A stretch of 64,000 nucleotides of DNA from Pegoplata infirma (GCA_963921195.1 OY992540.1:134776694-134840693), one strand, 5' to 3'; positions 22,970 to 34,492 are shown, counted from the stretch's first letter. Numbers and translations: made by a program. The notes: generated by a model from the sequence alone, not told the origin.

Positions 22970-23760
22970 TATATAAAAGCCCAAGCCGCTGAAGCTAGAG
23001 ACTTGAAATTTGGTATGTAGGTTCACTTCCCGGAATATAGATCCACTAAGGCTGGATTTTTGACAATGTTGATTCTAAGGGGGTAAAAAACTGTACTTTT
23101 GGTACTTTTTATATCTCCTGAAATAATGGTCTAGAGACTTGAAATTTGGACAGTATATTAACCTCCCGGAATATAGATCCACTAAGGCTGGATTTTTGCC
23201 AGTGTTGATTCTAAGGGGGTAAAAAGGGTAAAAAGCTGTACTTTTGGTACTACTAATATCTCCTGAAATAATGGTCATAGAGACTTGAAATTTGGACTGT
23301 ATGTTCACCTCCCGGAATATATTTCCACTAAGGCTGGATTTTTGCCAGTGTTGATTCTAAGGGAGTAAAAAGGGTAAAAATCTGTACTTTTGGTATTTTT
23401 TATATCTCCTGATACAATATTCATAGAGACTAGAAATTTGGACTGTACGTTCACCCTCCGGAACATAGATCCACTAAGGCTGGATTTTTTCCAATGATGA
23501 TTCTCAGGGGGTAAAAAGGGTAAAAAGGGTAAAAATCTGTACTTTTGGTACACTTTATATTTCCTTAAATAATGGTTCTAAAAACTTGAAATTTGAAATG
23601 TTGGTTCACTTCCCGGAAAAAAGATTCATTAAGGCTGGGTTTTTGCCAATGTTGATTCTACGGGGGTAAATGGGTCAAAAAGTGTACATTTGGTACTTTT
23701 TTTATTTACTGAAATAATGGTCATTCAAACTTGAAATTTGGAATGTAGGATCCTTTAGTG
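22970..23760 (+). repeat. Tandem repeat, ~130-150 bp unit, about five copies
   Basis: Each unit has GAGACTTGAAATTTGGA, TCCCGGAATATAGATCCACT, AAGGCTGGATTTTTGCCA and a GGGTAAAAAG run of variable number. Later units diverge. No coding signal was found. Confidence 0.85.
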
Positions 23761-23764
23761 AAAT

Positions 23765-23914
23765 TAAACATTCTGGAAAAGGTACTTTGAATAAAAGGTA
23801 CTTTTTTATAAAAGCTACTTTTTATAAAAGGTACTTTTTATAAAGGTACTTTTTATAAAAAATGTATCTTTTATAAAAAGTACCTTTTTTAAAAAGTGCC
23901 TTTTATTAAAAGTA
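23765..23914 (+). repeat. 16-bp minisatellite, left part
   Basis: Units of the type GTACCTTTTATAAAAA. This part of the array is separated from the larger right part (25053-25770) by an inserted pair of elements. Confidence 0.8.
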
Positions 23915-24474
23915 CACCAATACCCCGGTTTGCGTCGCTTCGGTTTGCGTCGTTTTCAAATTTCTGTGATTTTGAAGTTGCGTCGTTTTGGTTTCAGTTT
24001 GCGTCGCATGGCTTCGAAGTTGCGTCGCCAGTGCTTCGATTTGCGTCGTTGATATAAAAATGTGTGTACAAAGTTAAAACAAAAAAAAGGGGATTTCCCG
24101 TTTATATTTCAGTTTGCGTAGCATGACTTCGAAGTTGCGTCGTTAGTGCTTCGATTTGCGTCGTTAATATGAAAATGTTTATACAATGCTTGCTTATACT
24201 ATAAATTTTTTATTTTTATCTTAATATTTTTATGTTTTTGTTATGTTTTTTACGTTTTTCTCATGAATTGTTATATTTTTATTTTAATTAAAACTGTTTT
24301 CAAAAACAAAAATACAGAAAAATTGCATTTTTTATTGAAAAATCTAAATTTTCTGCTAAAATCATGAATCTCGGAACCAATTAAATGAAAATCAATACAA
24401 ATGTATGGAAAATCGTGCTTCGGTTTGCGTCGCGTTTCTCCGGTCCCAATTAACGACGCAAACCGGGGTATTGG
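23915..24474. mobile_element. GCGTCG-rich palindromic element, copy 1 of a tandem pair
   Basis: The termini are CACCAATACCCCGGTTTGCG and its inverse. Near both ends GCGTCG words repeat. The G+C-rich ends contrast with the surrounding DNA. It lies inside the 16-bp minisatellite; the target duplication could be TA or GTAC because the junction word is itself palindromic. No transposase frame is present. Confidence 0.75.
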
Positions 24475-25052
24475 CACCAATACCCCGGTTTGCGTCGCTT
24501 CGGTTTGCGTCGTTTCGAAGTTGCGTCGTTTTCAAATTTCTGTGATTTTGAAGTTGCGTCGTTTTGGTTTCAGTTTGCGTCGCATGGCTTCGAAGTTGCG
24601 TCGCCAGTGCTTCGATTTGCGTCGTTGATATAAAAATGTGTGTACAAAGTTAAAACAAAAAAAAGGGGATTTCCCGTTTATATTTCAGTTTGCGTAGCAT
24701 GACTTCGAAGTTGCGTCGTTAGTGCTTCGATTTGCGTCGTTAATATGAAAATGTTTATACAATGCTTGCTTATACTATAAATTTTATATTTTTATCTTAA
24801 TATTTTTATGTTTTTGTTATGTTTTTTACGTTTTTCTCATGAATTGTTATATTTTTATTTTAATTAAAACTGTTTTCAAAAACAAAAATACAGAAAAATT
24901 GCATTTTTTATTGAAAAATCTAAATTTTCTGCTAAAATTATGAATCTCGGAACCAATTAAATGAAAATCAATACAAATGTATGGAAAATCGTGCTTCGGT
25001 TTGCGTCGCGTTTCTCCGGTCCCAATTAACGACGCAAACCGGGGTATTGGTG
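24475..25052. mobile_element. GCGTCG-rich palindromic element, copy 2 of a tandem pair
   Basis: Nearly identical to copy 1 and in the same orientation, joined with at most one base between them (GGTATTGGCACCAATACC). It has one extra 16-bp GAAGTTGCGTCGTTT-type unit near the left end. The near identity points to a recent duplication. Confidence 0.75.
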
Positions 25053-25770
25053 TACCTTTTATAAAAAGTACCTTTTATAAAAAGTACCTTTTATAAAAAG
25101 TGCCTTTAATACCTTTTATACCTTTTATAAAAAGTACCTTTTGTAAAAATTACCTTTTATAAAAAGTACTTTTTATAAAAAGTACCTTTTATAAAAAGTA
25201 CCTTTATAAAAAGTACCTTTTATAAAAAGTATCTTTATAAAAAGTACCTTTTATAAAAAGTTCCTTTTATAAAAAGTACATTTTAAAAAAAGTACCTTTT
25301 ATAAAAAGTACCTTTATTAAAAGTACCTTTTATAAAAAGTACCTTTTATAAAAAGTACCTTTTATAAAAAGTACCTTTTATAAAAAGTATATTTTATAAA
25401 AAGCACTTTTTATAAAAAGCACCTTTTATAAAAAGTGCCTTATATAAAAAGTACCTTTTATAAAAAGTACCTTTTATAAAAAGTACCTTTTATAAAAAGT
25501 ACCTTTTATAAAAAAGTACATTTTTTAAAAAGTACCTTTTATAAAAAGTACCTTTTTCAAAAAGTACCTTTAATAAAAAGTAGCTTTTATAAAAAAGTAC
25601 CTTTTATAAAAAAGTACCTTTTATAAAAAAGTACCTTTTATAAAAAAGTACCTTTTATTAAAATTACCTTTCATTAAAAGTACATTTTATAAAAAGTACC
25701 TTTTATAAAAAGTACCTTTCATTAAAAGCACCTTTCATTAAAAGTACCTTTTATTAAATGTACCGGAGGT
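25053..25770 (+). repeat. 16-bp minisatellite GTACCTTTTATAAAAA
   Basis: About 45 units, mostly 15-17 bp, with GTACC and TATAAAAA blocks. Unit length drifts by single A changes. Confidence 0.9.
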
Positions 25771-26204
25771 ACACTTTTTGGTACTGTTTTATTTCCTGAA
25801 ATCATATTTATAGAAATTTTTTATATTTCCTAGAATCTTAAAACATCCTGGGAAAAATACGTTTTTAAAATTCCGCTTCTTAGTTGGGTAAAATGGCTAA
25901 AAAGTGTATTTTCGGTACCTTTGATATTTTTTGACGTAATTAAACTTAAAATTAGGAATGTAAAATCCTTTTTGTACTTTTAATATTTCCTAAAACAATG
26001 ATCCTAAAAAATTGAAATATGCAAAAGAGGATCCTCCATGAAGAAAAAAAATCTGGATGAGGTTCTTTTTGGAAATTCAGTTTCTAACGGGGATAAGAAA
26101 GTTTACTTTAGGTACTTTTTTTTTGTTCCTATAATAATGAAAAAGTGTAAATTTTGGTTATTCTTATATTTCTTGAAATAATGGTTCAGAAACTTGATAT
26201 TCAG
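25771..26204. other. Transition sequence between arrays
   Basis: Degraded relatives of the ~150-bp repeat (words such as TTTGGTACTTTT and TATTTCCTGAAAT). No gene is visible. Confidence 0.4.
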
Positions 26205-27200
26205 AATCTGTGAATATTTCTATAGGAAAAATGTCTCAGAATCTAAGAATTTTTCTACAGGAAAAATGTCTCAGAATCTAAGAATTTTTCTATAAGAAAA
26301 ATGTCTCAGAATCTGAAAATTTTTCTATAGGAAAAATGTCTCAGAATCTGAGAATTTTTTTAAAAGGAAAAATATCTCAGTATCTGAGAATTTTTCTATA
26401 GGGAAAATGTCTCAGAATCTCAGAATTTTTCTATAGGAAAAATGTCTCAGAATCTGAGAATTTTTCTATAGGAAAAATGTCTCAGAATCTGAGACTTTTT
26501 CTATAGGAAAAATATCTCAGAATCTGAGACTTTTTCTATAGGAAAAATGTCTCAAAATATGAGACTTTTTCTATAGAAAAAATGTCTCAGAATCTGTGAC
26601 TTTTTCTATAGGAAAAATGTCTTAGAATCTGAGACTTTTTTTATAGGAAAAATGTCTCTGAATCTAAGAATTTTTTCGATAGAAAAAATGTCTCAGAATC
26701 TGAGAATTTTTCTATAGAAAAAATGTCTCAGAATCTGAGAATTTTTCTATAGGAAAAATGTCTCAGAATCTGAGAATTTTTCTATAGGAAAAATGTCTCA
26801 GAATCTGAGAATTTTTCTATAGGATAAATGTCTCAGAATCTGAGAATTTTTCAATAGGAAAAAATTTCTATAGGAAAAATGTCTCAGAATCTGAGACTTT
26901 TTCTATAGGAAAAATGACTCAGAATCTGAGAATTTTTCTATAGGAAAAATGTATCAGAATCTCAGATTTTTTCTATAGGAAACATATCTCAGAATCTGAG
27001 GCTTTTTCTGTAGGGAAAATGTCTGAGAATATTACACTTTTTTTATAGGAAAAATGTCTCAGAATCTATGACCGAGCCGAATTTATTTTTTTTGCATGTT
27101 TACTATAATAATGTCTTATAAGAAGTTTTTACAGAAAAAATGTCTTAGAATCTGAGAAGTTTTCTTTTTACCAGATATCTCAGAATTTAAATTTCCTAGA
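26205..27200 (+). repeat. ~35-bp satellite array upstream of a gene 1 exon
   Basis: About 28 units of AATGTCTCAGAATCTGAGA plus CTTTTTCTATAGGAAAA. The array ends about 70 bp before the splice acceptor at 27270-27271. Confidence 0.9.
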
Positions 27201-27271
27201 ATCTGACAAGTTGTTCATAAAAATAATTTTAAATCTGATAATTAACAATTGATTATTTTATTTTCTTTCAG

Positions 27272-27744
27272 CCTCATAGATTAAAATTTCGTTTTAAATC
27301 ATTACATCGCCGCAAAAAAGATGAACGTCTACTCTTAGACATGCCAACAACAGATCCTGGATCTGATTTACTCTTTTCAACCGATGATGAATATATAGAC
27401 GCAAACGGTGTTGTAACATGTTATAGTACAATGCCGCGCATACGCCGAAATTTATTGAAAAGTGAATTGCAACGACGTTATATTGAAGAGATCGGTGATG
27501 GTATAAGGAATATGCCACCCGAATTAATAATAACATCACCCTCAAATAGGGCAAAGCAAAAAAATCATTCGGTAAGAATTCTATATAAACCAGCTGCTGC
27601 TGAAAGGTATGAACGAAAAACTACCATAAATGAACTACCATATATCGGGGAGCCGGCTAAGCGAACAAGTTCCTGGCATAATTTAAATATGAATACACAA
27701 TCACCAATATTAACACCCAATAAGCCAATTATAGCAAAAACTAA
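27272..27744 (+). CDS. Gene 1, coding exon (first seen), unknown protein
   Basis: I do not recognize this protein. The exon is entered after TTTTCTTTCAG in phase 0 and left at GTAAGA (27745) after two bases of a codon. It encodes 157 residues. The first 23 codons are open before any ATG, starting PHRLKFRFKSLHRRKKDERL, so translation continues from an upstream exon that I could not locate. The segment is basic at first, then holds an acidic stretch (DPGSDLLFSTDDEYID) and later a serine/threonine- and lysine-rich part. The four seen exons together give 472 C-terminal residues. No catalytic motif, membrane segment or signal peptide was seen. A minus-strand frame over the same DNA is a shadow. 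Confidence 0.7.
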
Positions 27745-27810
27745 GTAAGAATTATAATTTTTTTTTAAATCAATTTATTTTTTAAATAATTTATTTTTTT
27801 AATTTCAAAG

Positions 27811-28104
27811 AATTCAAAGTCCTTTCCATAGACCTGTTGCCAAAAAGGAAACTCTAAGTAAAGAAGATTTAGATATAAAATTATCTTTGAAAAAGAAAAT
27901 ATGGACTGGTATTCAACCGGATGATAATTCATTAGGAATAGATCGCAGCAGACAGTTGTCTTGGTTAACACCACATTCATTGAAAGCAACAACCAGGAGC
28001 CGAAAGACAACATCTATAATTGTAGATCAATATATTAGCGCAAATAATTTAACATCACCTTCCAGTTCAAATATAAAGCGATTAGAAAATGAAGCATTTT
28101 TAAC
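27811..28104 (+). CDS. Gene 1, second seen coding exon
   Basis: The acceptor AATTTCAAAG is followed by an exon that completes the split lysine codon and reads IQSPFHRPVAKKETL and onward. It is open for 97 full codons and leaves at GTAAGT (28105) after two bases. The 66-nt intron before it (27745-27810) has typical fly size. The exon ends with a segment NIKRLENEAFL that resembles NITKLENENK in the next exon. Phase matches on both sides, which supports the gene model. Confidence 0.75.
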
Positions 28105-28424
28105 GTAAGTATTTAGATGGGAATAATTTTGGTTGTTTTTTTAATCCTTTGGATTTAATAAGTCCACAGCAGTCGGCGTCAACCATCATGCCGAATTGCT
28201 TTATAAGGTTTGCAATTATGCTCCTTAAGTTATGCTTTCAAAATGTTGCAATAATTAAATACACATTTCATTTTTTGGATTTAATAAACCCATTAAAAAT
28301 CACGACCACAAAGGTCGGCGGTAATAAAAATATTACATTTTCTAATCCCACGGATTTTTAACTTTTCCTGACATAAAAATGTTTCATTTACAAAGCAAAA
28401 GTATAAAAAATTAAAAAAAAATGT

Positions 28425-28900
28425 TTTTCAGAGAGAGTCTCTGAATCGGAGAATTTTTCTATACGAAAAATGTCTTAGAATCTGAGACTTTTTCTATACG
28501 AAAAATGTCTCAGAATCTAAGACTTTTTTCTATACGAAAAATGTCTCAAAATCTGAGACCTTTTTATACGAAAAATGTGTCAGAATCTGAGACTCTTTCT
28601 ATACGAAAAATGTCTCAGAATCTGAGACTGTTTCTATACGAGAAATGTCTCAGAATCTGAGACTTTTTCTATAGGAAAAATGTCTCAGAATCTGAGACTT
28701 TTTCTATAGGAAAAATGTCTTAGAATCTGGGACTTATACTATAAGAAAAATGCCTCAGAATCTGAGACCTTTTCTATACGAAAATGTCTCAGAATCTGAG
28801 ACTTGCTCTCTACGAAAAATATCTCAGAACCTGATACTTTTTCCATACGAAAAATTTCTCAGAATTTGAGACTCTTTCTGTAAGAAAACTGTCTCAGAAT
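28425..28900 (+). repeat. ~35-bp satellite array in the gene 1 intron
   Basis: About 14 units with TGTCTCAGAATCTGAGAC and TTTTCTATACGAAAAA. It has the same family and orientation as 26205-27200, so the two arrays bracket the exon pair 27272-28104. Confidence 0.9.
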
Positions 28901-29689
28901 AAAATTTTTTCCGCAGATTTTTTTCAAAATTTTTTATTATTTATGCAAAGGGTAAAAACCAATGATGGGTACCAATACCTTTTCGATACCAATACCCGTT
29001 AATACCAATTCAAATTGAAAACCAATACCAATTAAAAACCAATACCTTTATTTGTGCGATACCAATACCGATAAAAAACCAATACCGATTCCCCACTACC
29101 AATACCAATTAAAAACCAATACTTTTATTCTTCAAAACCAATACCAATAAAAAACCAATACCAATTCATTTTTTTCTACTTTCGTATCGGTTTTGTTTCG
29201 GTTTTTTGTATTCTTATTTTCGTTTGTTTTAATGTGACGTCAAACATTTTCTTTCCATCACATTATTAGGTTTTACCTGACTAACGAATTGCAAAAGATG
29301 TTATATCGATCAGTAATCGTTTGCATGCAATGTCACATAACAAAAAGGAGTTAGCTACTTGAATTTTAAAAGCCATAAAAACATAAAAGAAATATTTTTT
29401 GTCACGGTTTTTATGACCCCTAATAAAAGTAGATCTTAAAAAATTTAGACCTTTTCTGTGATGAATTTTTTTCTTTTGCAAACATTGTTAATATTTAACA
29501 TATATACATTGAATGTCACTGCACTCTTCTTTGCGTTGTAAAAAAAAATACTTATGTCCTTTTTTGGAAATTCCAAAATTTTAATCAAGCAAACGTTACA
29601 AAATTTTATGTCACAACACCAGAATCCAGAAAAAAATTTTATTATTTTATTAGAGGCACAGTCATATTATATAAGAATTTAAGAACGCA

Positions 29690-29840
29690 TAATGTGCAGT
29701 TTACACTTGCTATTTTTGAGAGTTTAAGGGCTACGTGTTTAAACATTTTTTTTTCTGTATCCATTACGTTTTTATTCTGTTACTGGTGTTTTGTTAAACA
29801 ACTTGTTTAAGGTCGTAAGTGTGAACCCCATATAAGAAAA
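29690..29840. repeat. MITE family L copy
   Basis: The copy holds CCATTACGTTTTTATTCTG, TACTGGTGTTTTG and AACAACTTGTTTAAGGTCG and ends in AAGTGTGAA. The same body recurs at 43690-43795 and 60985-61117. The ends pair as GTTTACACTTGC and, inverted, GGTTCACACTTACGAC. Confidence 0.6.
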
Positions 29841-30094
29841 AAATTGACCCGTGTAATCGCAATTGGCAAAAGATCTAAAATCGAAAAAGGGGCCCCCTGC
29901 ATGATAACCCATTTCGATCACCTTTTTCAAAAAAAAGGATGAAGTTTAGGTATATTTTGTTACAAATGTTAAGTCTCATCTTATTGCAATTAAAAAATAT
30001 CTCCCCTTGACCACTGGAATTTATATGTGCATTAAATGCAATGTGCATCAGCACAGAAATTGTTTCAAGCAAAAACGAAAAATTTGCATTTTTA

Positions 30095-30955
30095 TACCCT
30101 CCACTCTAGTGATAGAGGGTATATATAAGTTTGTCATTCCGTTTGTAACACCTCGAAATATTGGTCTATGACCCCATAAAGTATATATATTCATGATCCT
30201 CGATCGATTTTAAGACGATCTAGCGATGTCCGTCCGTCCGTCTGTCTGTCTGTCTGTTGAAAACACGCTAACTTTTAAAAGACTTTACGGAGGCTCCTGA
30301 AGTTTGGCATATACATATGTTGGGCATTTACCTGGTCAGGATGGTATTGCAATCCAGCGAAATCGGTCCAGTGGTTCAAAAGTTATAAGCAAATGAGTGA
30401 ATTTCGGCAAGGGTTTTTCTGGAATTTACGAGATAAAACACACGGTAACTTTCGAACGGCAATTCTGAGGGTTCTGAAGTGTGGCACATATGTTTGCCGT
30501 TCCTCTGGTCCGGTTCGTTTTAAATTTCAGCCAAATCGGTCCAGTGGTTCAAAAGTTATTAGCAAAACCGTGAATTTCAGATTAGTTTCACCTTAAATTC
30601 ACGTGTTGAAAACCCGTTAAACATGTTCTAAAAACATTGGTAAGTTACAAAAATATATTACAAGGTATTTTTGTCACACAAAAATATTTTTACACTAAAA
30701 CAAAAAAAAATACACTCAAAAAAAATTTTACACTCAAAAAAATTTTACACTCAAAAAAAATTTACACTCAATAAAAAATAAGTAATTTTTTTTTTTTCAA
30801 AAATTATTAAAAAAAAGTTTTTTTACACAAAATAAAATATTTCTAACCAAAAATGTTTTTTTTTACGTTAGAAAATTTACTATCACTTAAAAAGGGCATT
30901 GTGGAGGGTATTCATAGATTCGGCCAAGTCGAATTTAACTTTTCTACTTGTTTAG
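30095..30955 (-). mobile_element. Mini-me/DINE-like element M3, complete, reverse orientation
   Basis: It starts with the hairpin ATACCCTCCACTCTAGTGATAGAGGGTAT (30097-30122), then a TA tract, the core with CGATCGATTTTAAGACGATC, and (GTCY)n at 30226-30256. It ends GGAGGGTATTCATAG and TTCGGCCAAGTCGAATTTAA. Its AAGTGATAGTAAATTTTC region supplies the empty site for the CAC1 insertion at 11607. Confidence 0.75.
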
Positions 30956-31434
30956 TTTAGGCTTTTAATTTTTTTATTAATTAATATTAATTTTTTTTAG
31001 ATTTAATTTATTATCAAATTCCACTAATTGAAACATTTTGAAAATAACAAAATAAATTAATAAAATAGCAAATAAATCCAAATATTAAAATTGCATAAAA
31101 AGTTGAAATACAGGCTTTTCTGGAATAACGGAACATTAAAATTTTTTCTACAACAGTTTTGAGATCAGCCGGTGCTAATTTTACTAAATAGGTACCTTTT
31201 TCCAAAAAAAAAAAAATAAATCTTTGTCCAAAATGGGTTAAGCATGTACTATTTATATTTAGTTTAAAGTTTGACTTAATTCTGAATGCAAATACTGCTA
31301 AAAAATATTTTTTTTTTAAAGGGGTTTTTCAAAAAAAAAAAAAAAAACATTACTCACCCAAAAATTCGACTCACTCTCTAGACACTCACTCAGAATTTTT
31401 CAACTCACAATCGCGTGATTTAAACGAAAATCAC

Positions 31435-31935
31435 TTTTTTGAGTCACGCAAATCACGGGACCAGCGACCATCTCCAATTCAAATACATAAACAGGAGACA
31501 AGTGTCTTTTCATTTGTTTAATCTATAACATCTGTAAATTTTATTTAAAATGAAGTGTCCACCCTTGAAAAAGTTTCCTTGTAGGTCTGAATCCAAAAAG
31601 TTTCAAGGCACTTATTTATTACCTTAATATAGTCACTTGACTTAAATGAAAATCACTCTATAACCAAATGATTTAAATGAAAATCTCTCATGCTCACGCG
31701 TGAATCACGGGACCATAGACCATCTCCAATTCAAATACTTAAACAAAAGGCAAGTGTCTCTTCATTTGATTCATCTATAACATCTGTAAATTTTATTAAA
31801 AATGAAGTGTCCACCCTGAAATAGTTTCCTTGTAGGTCCGATTTCAAAAACTTTCAAGGCACTTATTTATTACCTTAATATAGGCTTACATTCTGAATTT
31901 CAAAAAAATCGGTTAATATTTACGACCTGTAGAGA
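31435..31935 (+). repeat. Tandem duplication, ~250-bp unit, two copies
   Basis: Each copy contains CACGGGACCA, ACCATCTCCAATTCAAATAC, ATCTATAACATCTGTAAATT and AAATGAAGTGTCCACCC, with about 5-10 percent difference. GTGAGT-rich sequence precedes it (31355-31450). Confidence 0.75.
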
Positions 31936-32617
31936 CTTTTGGCCAAAAAACCTACCATCTCGCCCCAGTGTGCACTGTGGGGCGGACAGAAGGACGACTT
32001 ACGTTAAATTAATTAATATTAACAACAAAACCTTTTGCATACAAATACCAAAACCGATATAAGATAAATACCAATACTTATTAAAAACCGATACCGATTC
32101 GAGGCTAAAACCAATACCAATACCCAATACCTAAATAATTCAAAACCAATACCGAAACCTATACCAATTCAACAAAAAATGAAAACCAATACCTATACCA
32201 ATACTAATATAATTTTAAAAACCAATACCAATACCAATACTTTTATCGAATTGGTACCCATCCTTGGTAAAAACACATTCGGCAAGATCGAATTTAACTT
32301 TTTTACTTATTTTTTTTGTATTTTTACTAAACAAATAAAAAAAAAATAGTTCAAAAGACGTTGAAAGTCCTGCACTTGGACCCAGAGGTTCAAAAAATAT
32401 TTTTTTTCGGTACGCCGCCATTTGTGGGCATGGATTAAAAAGATTAAGCTGAAAAATGATACAATTTTATTAACTGCAAATATTATAAATCAATTTCCCA
32501 ACAATTATTGCGAGGGAGACGGTTTCCTGAACACCCCTGGCCAACCTCTTTCGAAAAAAACACACTCTGACTTGTTTTTTTTTTTTTTTATTTAATATTT
32601 TTTTTAATATCTTTCAG

Positions 32618-32830
32618 AGCCTGTACACAGAAATTAATGGAATGGCAAATTTTAAATTCAAATACCAATTCCCCACGTAGTCAAAAACCAAAATTACCCT
32701 TAAAACTAGTAGTTCCCGAAATAAATGAAGATCAAACAATGCGAATATTTAAACAGTTGGCCAATATTAAAAAACCCTGTACACCGAATATAACAAAATT
32801 AGAAAATGAAAATAAAACCAGACCAAAAAG
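32618..32830 (+). CDS. Gene 1, third seen coding exon
   Basis: The exon follows ATCTTTCAG. With the AC carried over it reads TACTQKLMEWQILNSNTN and remains open through 70 full codons to the donor GTAAAA (32831). It is rich in asparagine, lysine and proline, with an amphipathic-looking segment around MRIFKQLANIKK. No known domain was recognized. The donor is weaker than the others, and without splicing the next codon is a stop. Confidence 0.7.
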
Positions 32831-32884
32831 GTAAAATTTTCATATTTTTCTCTAACTTTTTTAAATAATTTCTTAATCTTACAG

Positions 32885-33323
32885 AAATACAATCACAAAA
32901 ATTGCCGAAACTAGTCAAATTTTTTCAAAAATTACCAAATGTAAAACACGCAATAATTTAGCTGTATCGCATCGTTCAATGACCAAACAATCTGGTAATC
33001 AACATAAGTCCCATGGGCGTGGTAGCAAATTTAAAACTGGTGGTATAGTAGTGACAGCTGTACAACCAATCGGTGGAAATACTAAGAAGAATAAGAAAAC
33101 AAAATCACAACATAATAAACTTCCGGATACAAATTGTTCCAATACTACTAAAAATAATGTTGGTGCTAGTGGAGCGGTCGGTGATGCTCGACGACCTTCC
33201 ACAAATACTTGTAATGGTGGTGGTATGATTATGGCTGCCACTGCCACTACTTTAGTACGTAAAGTTAAAACAAAATTAAAAAAGAAAAAATCACCTACAA
33301 ATAATACACAAAATATTAGTTAA
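32885..33323 (+). CDS. Gene 1, last coding exon
   Basis: A 54-nt intron ends CTTACAG. The exon completes an arginine codon and reads NTITKIAETSQIFSKITK and onward for 145 codons to TAA (33321-33323). It is low-complexity: basic clusters (KKNKKTK, KLKKKKS), a glycine/alanine segment and an asparagine-rich tail ending TNNTQNIS. Disorder and nuclear location are plausible but only inferred. AATAAA-type signals follow from about 33385. Confidence 0.75.
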
Positions 33324-33379
33324 AAACAATTTATAATAAAAAATGCAGATGGTTCTAATATTTAAGTAGATAATAAAAA

Positions 33380-33430
33380 ATAACAATAAAATATTTTTAA
33401 AATACAGATAAATAAAAAATAATAAAAAAA
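33380..33430 (+). promoter_or_regulatory. Candidate poly(A) signal region of gene 1
   Basis: AATAAAATA and AATAAAAAATAA words lie 60-110 bp after the stop codon. A/T richness limits confidence in any single one. Confidence 0.4.
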
Positions 33431-33439
33431 AAATGCAAC

Positions 33440-34492
33440 GGATCGAATAATTAATTTTTTGATTAATCAGTATTTTGATTAATCAATTAATCGATTAATC
33501 ATACTTTATGATTAATCAGAACTATGATTAATCAAGTAATTTGAATTTTGAATATTCAAATTTGAATAATTTTATTCAATTTTGAAAAATCTTGAAAAAA
33601 AAAACAAAAATAGAAAAATATTATGTGGAAACAAAAGCATTAATTTATTAAGATTGAAATAAAAATAGCTTTATTAAATATGTAAAAGTCCAGCCAAAAT
33701 ACAAGATTGGGCCTAAACATTTAAGGCAGAATGACATGCTTCCAAAGCATGCGCGTTGCATCTGACAATAAGATCAGCATATCATTCTAATGCACCAATG
33801 TTCAATATAATTATTAAAGACTAATGCTTCACTGCGACGAAAGAGCCACAGATCATGTACAATATGTTTTTGGCCCCGGCTGCATATATGTAATGGCCCC
33901 ATTATATTAATATTTAGGTCAATAAATGTTTGGAGTCATATGGGATCCACTTCTTTTTAGATTTAATATTTATTCGACACAAAATTTATTTAATTTTCTG
34001 AAAATCTGTGGATTTTATTTAACTGTTGTGAGATTTCATAGCATCTTCTAAAAGTTACCACATTACGAAGATTTTTTATAGATGATCTGCTTGGATCTTC
34101 TTTAATACAGAAGGGTTTATTTGAATTTGGGTTAAGAATTAGGGTCCAAGTTAGTTTAAAGATTTATTAAAACGTTGAAGCTTTTAATTTTCTTAAAATA
34201 TCTTTAAAAACATTTTAAAATGTATGCACAAAATTATTCAAGCCCAAAAAATTAAAAAGCAAAACAAAAAATAACAAAATATAAACAAACAAAATTTATT
34301 CAATTATTCAAATTTTTGAATATTCAACTTTCTGATTAATCAATTAATCATGAGTTTTGATTATTCAAAATTGAAATTAATCGATTAATCATTGTATTGA
34401 TTAATCAGAATTTATGATTAATCGATTAATTGATTAATCAGAATTTTGATTAATCAGAGCGCTCGAATAATCGATTAATCGCACATTCCTAG
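33440..34492. mobile_element. GATTAATC-rich palindromic element
   Basis: Clusters of GATTAATC and CGATTAAT words occupy both ends (33440-33560 and 34310-34480) around a unique centre. The right end, inverted, reads TAGGAATGTGCGATTAATCG. The left end is similar but eroded. No target duplication could be read. It lies just downstream of gene 1. Confidence 0.55.

Larger units (their letters stand above)
28960..32266. mobile_element. 3.3-kb hAT-like element, 8-bp target duplication
   Basis: The termini are CAATGATGGGTACCAAT and, inverted, CAAGGATGGGTACCAAT. GTAAAAAC flanks both sides (28952-28959 and 32267-32274). Subterminal ACCAATACC words are repeated many times at both ends (28970-29165 and 32040-32240). 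An 8-bp duplication is typical of hAT elements (inference). No transposase remains; the interior holds mini-me M3 and a tandem duplication. The element is inside the gene 1 intron. Confidence 0.8.
28105..32617 (+). other. Gene 1 large intron (4513 bp)
   Basis: The intron begins GTAAGT and ends ATCTTTCAG. It holds the 35-bp satellite, a 3.3-kb hAT-like element with other repeats inside it, and a short mini-me-like tail at 32275-32320. Splicing across it keeps the frame: AC plus A makes a threonine codon. Confidence 0.65.

Noticed and set aside
24401..24628. 75-codon frame with LRRF/LRRM repeats
   Set aside because: It arises from TTGCGTCG repeats across the joint of the two tandem elements.
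26205..27200. Possible CRISPR-like array of regularly spaced near-palindromes
   Set aside because: Units are contiguous ~35-bp repeats without unique spacers, in an animal genome; it is a satellite.
27294..27554. 86-codon minus-strand frame
   Set aside because: It overlaps the well-supported gene 1 exon and has no domain or splice support.
32999..33247. 82-codon minus-strand hydrophobic frame
   Set aside because: Antisense of the last gene 1 exon; the hydrophobicity is a by-product of its codons.
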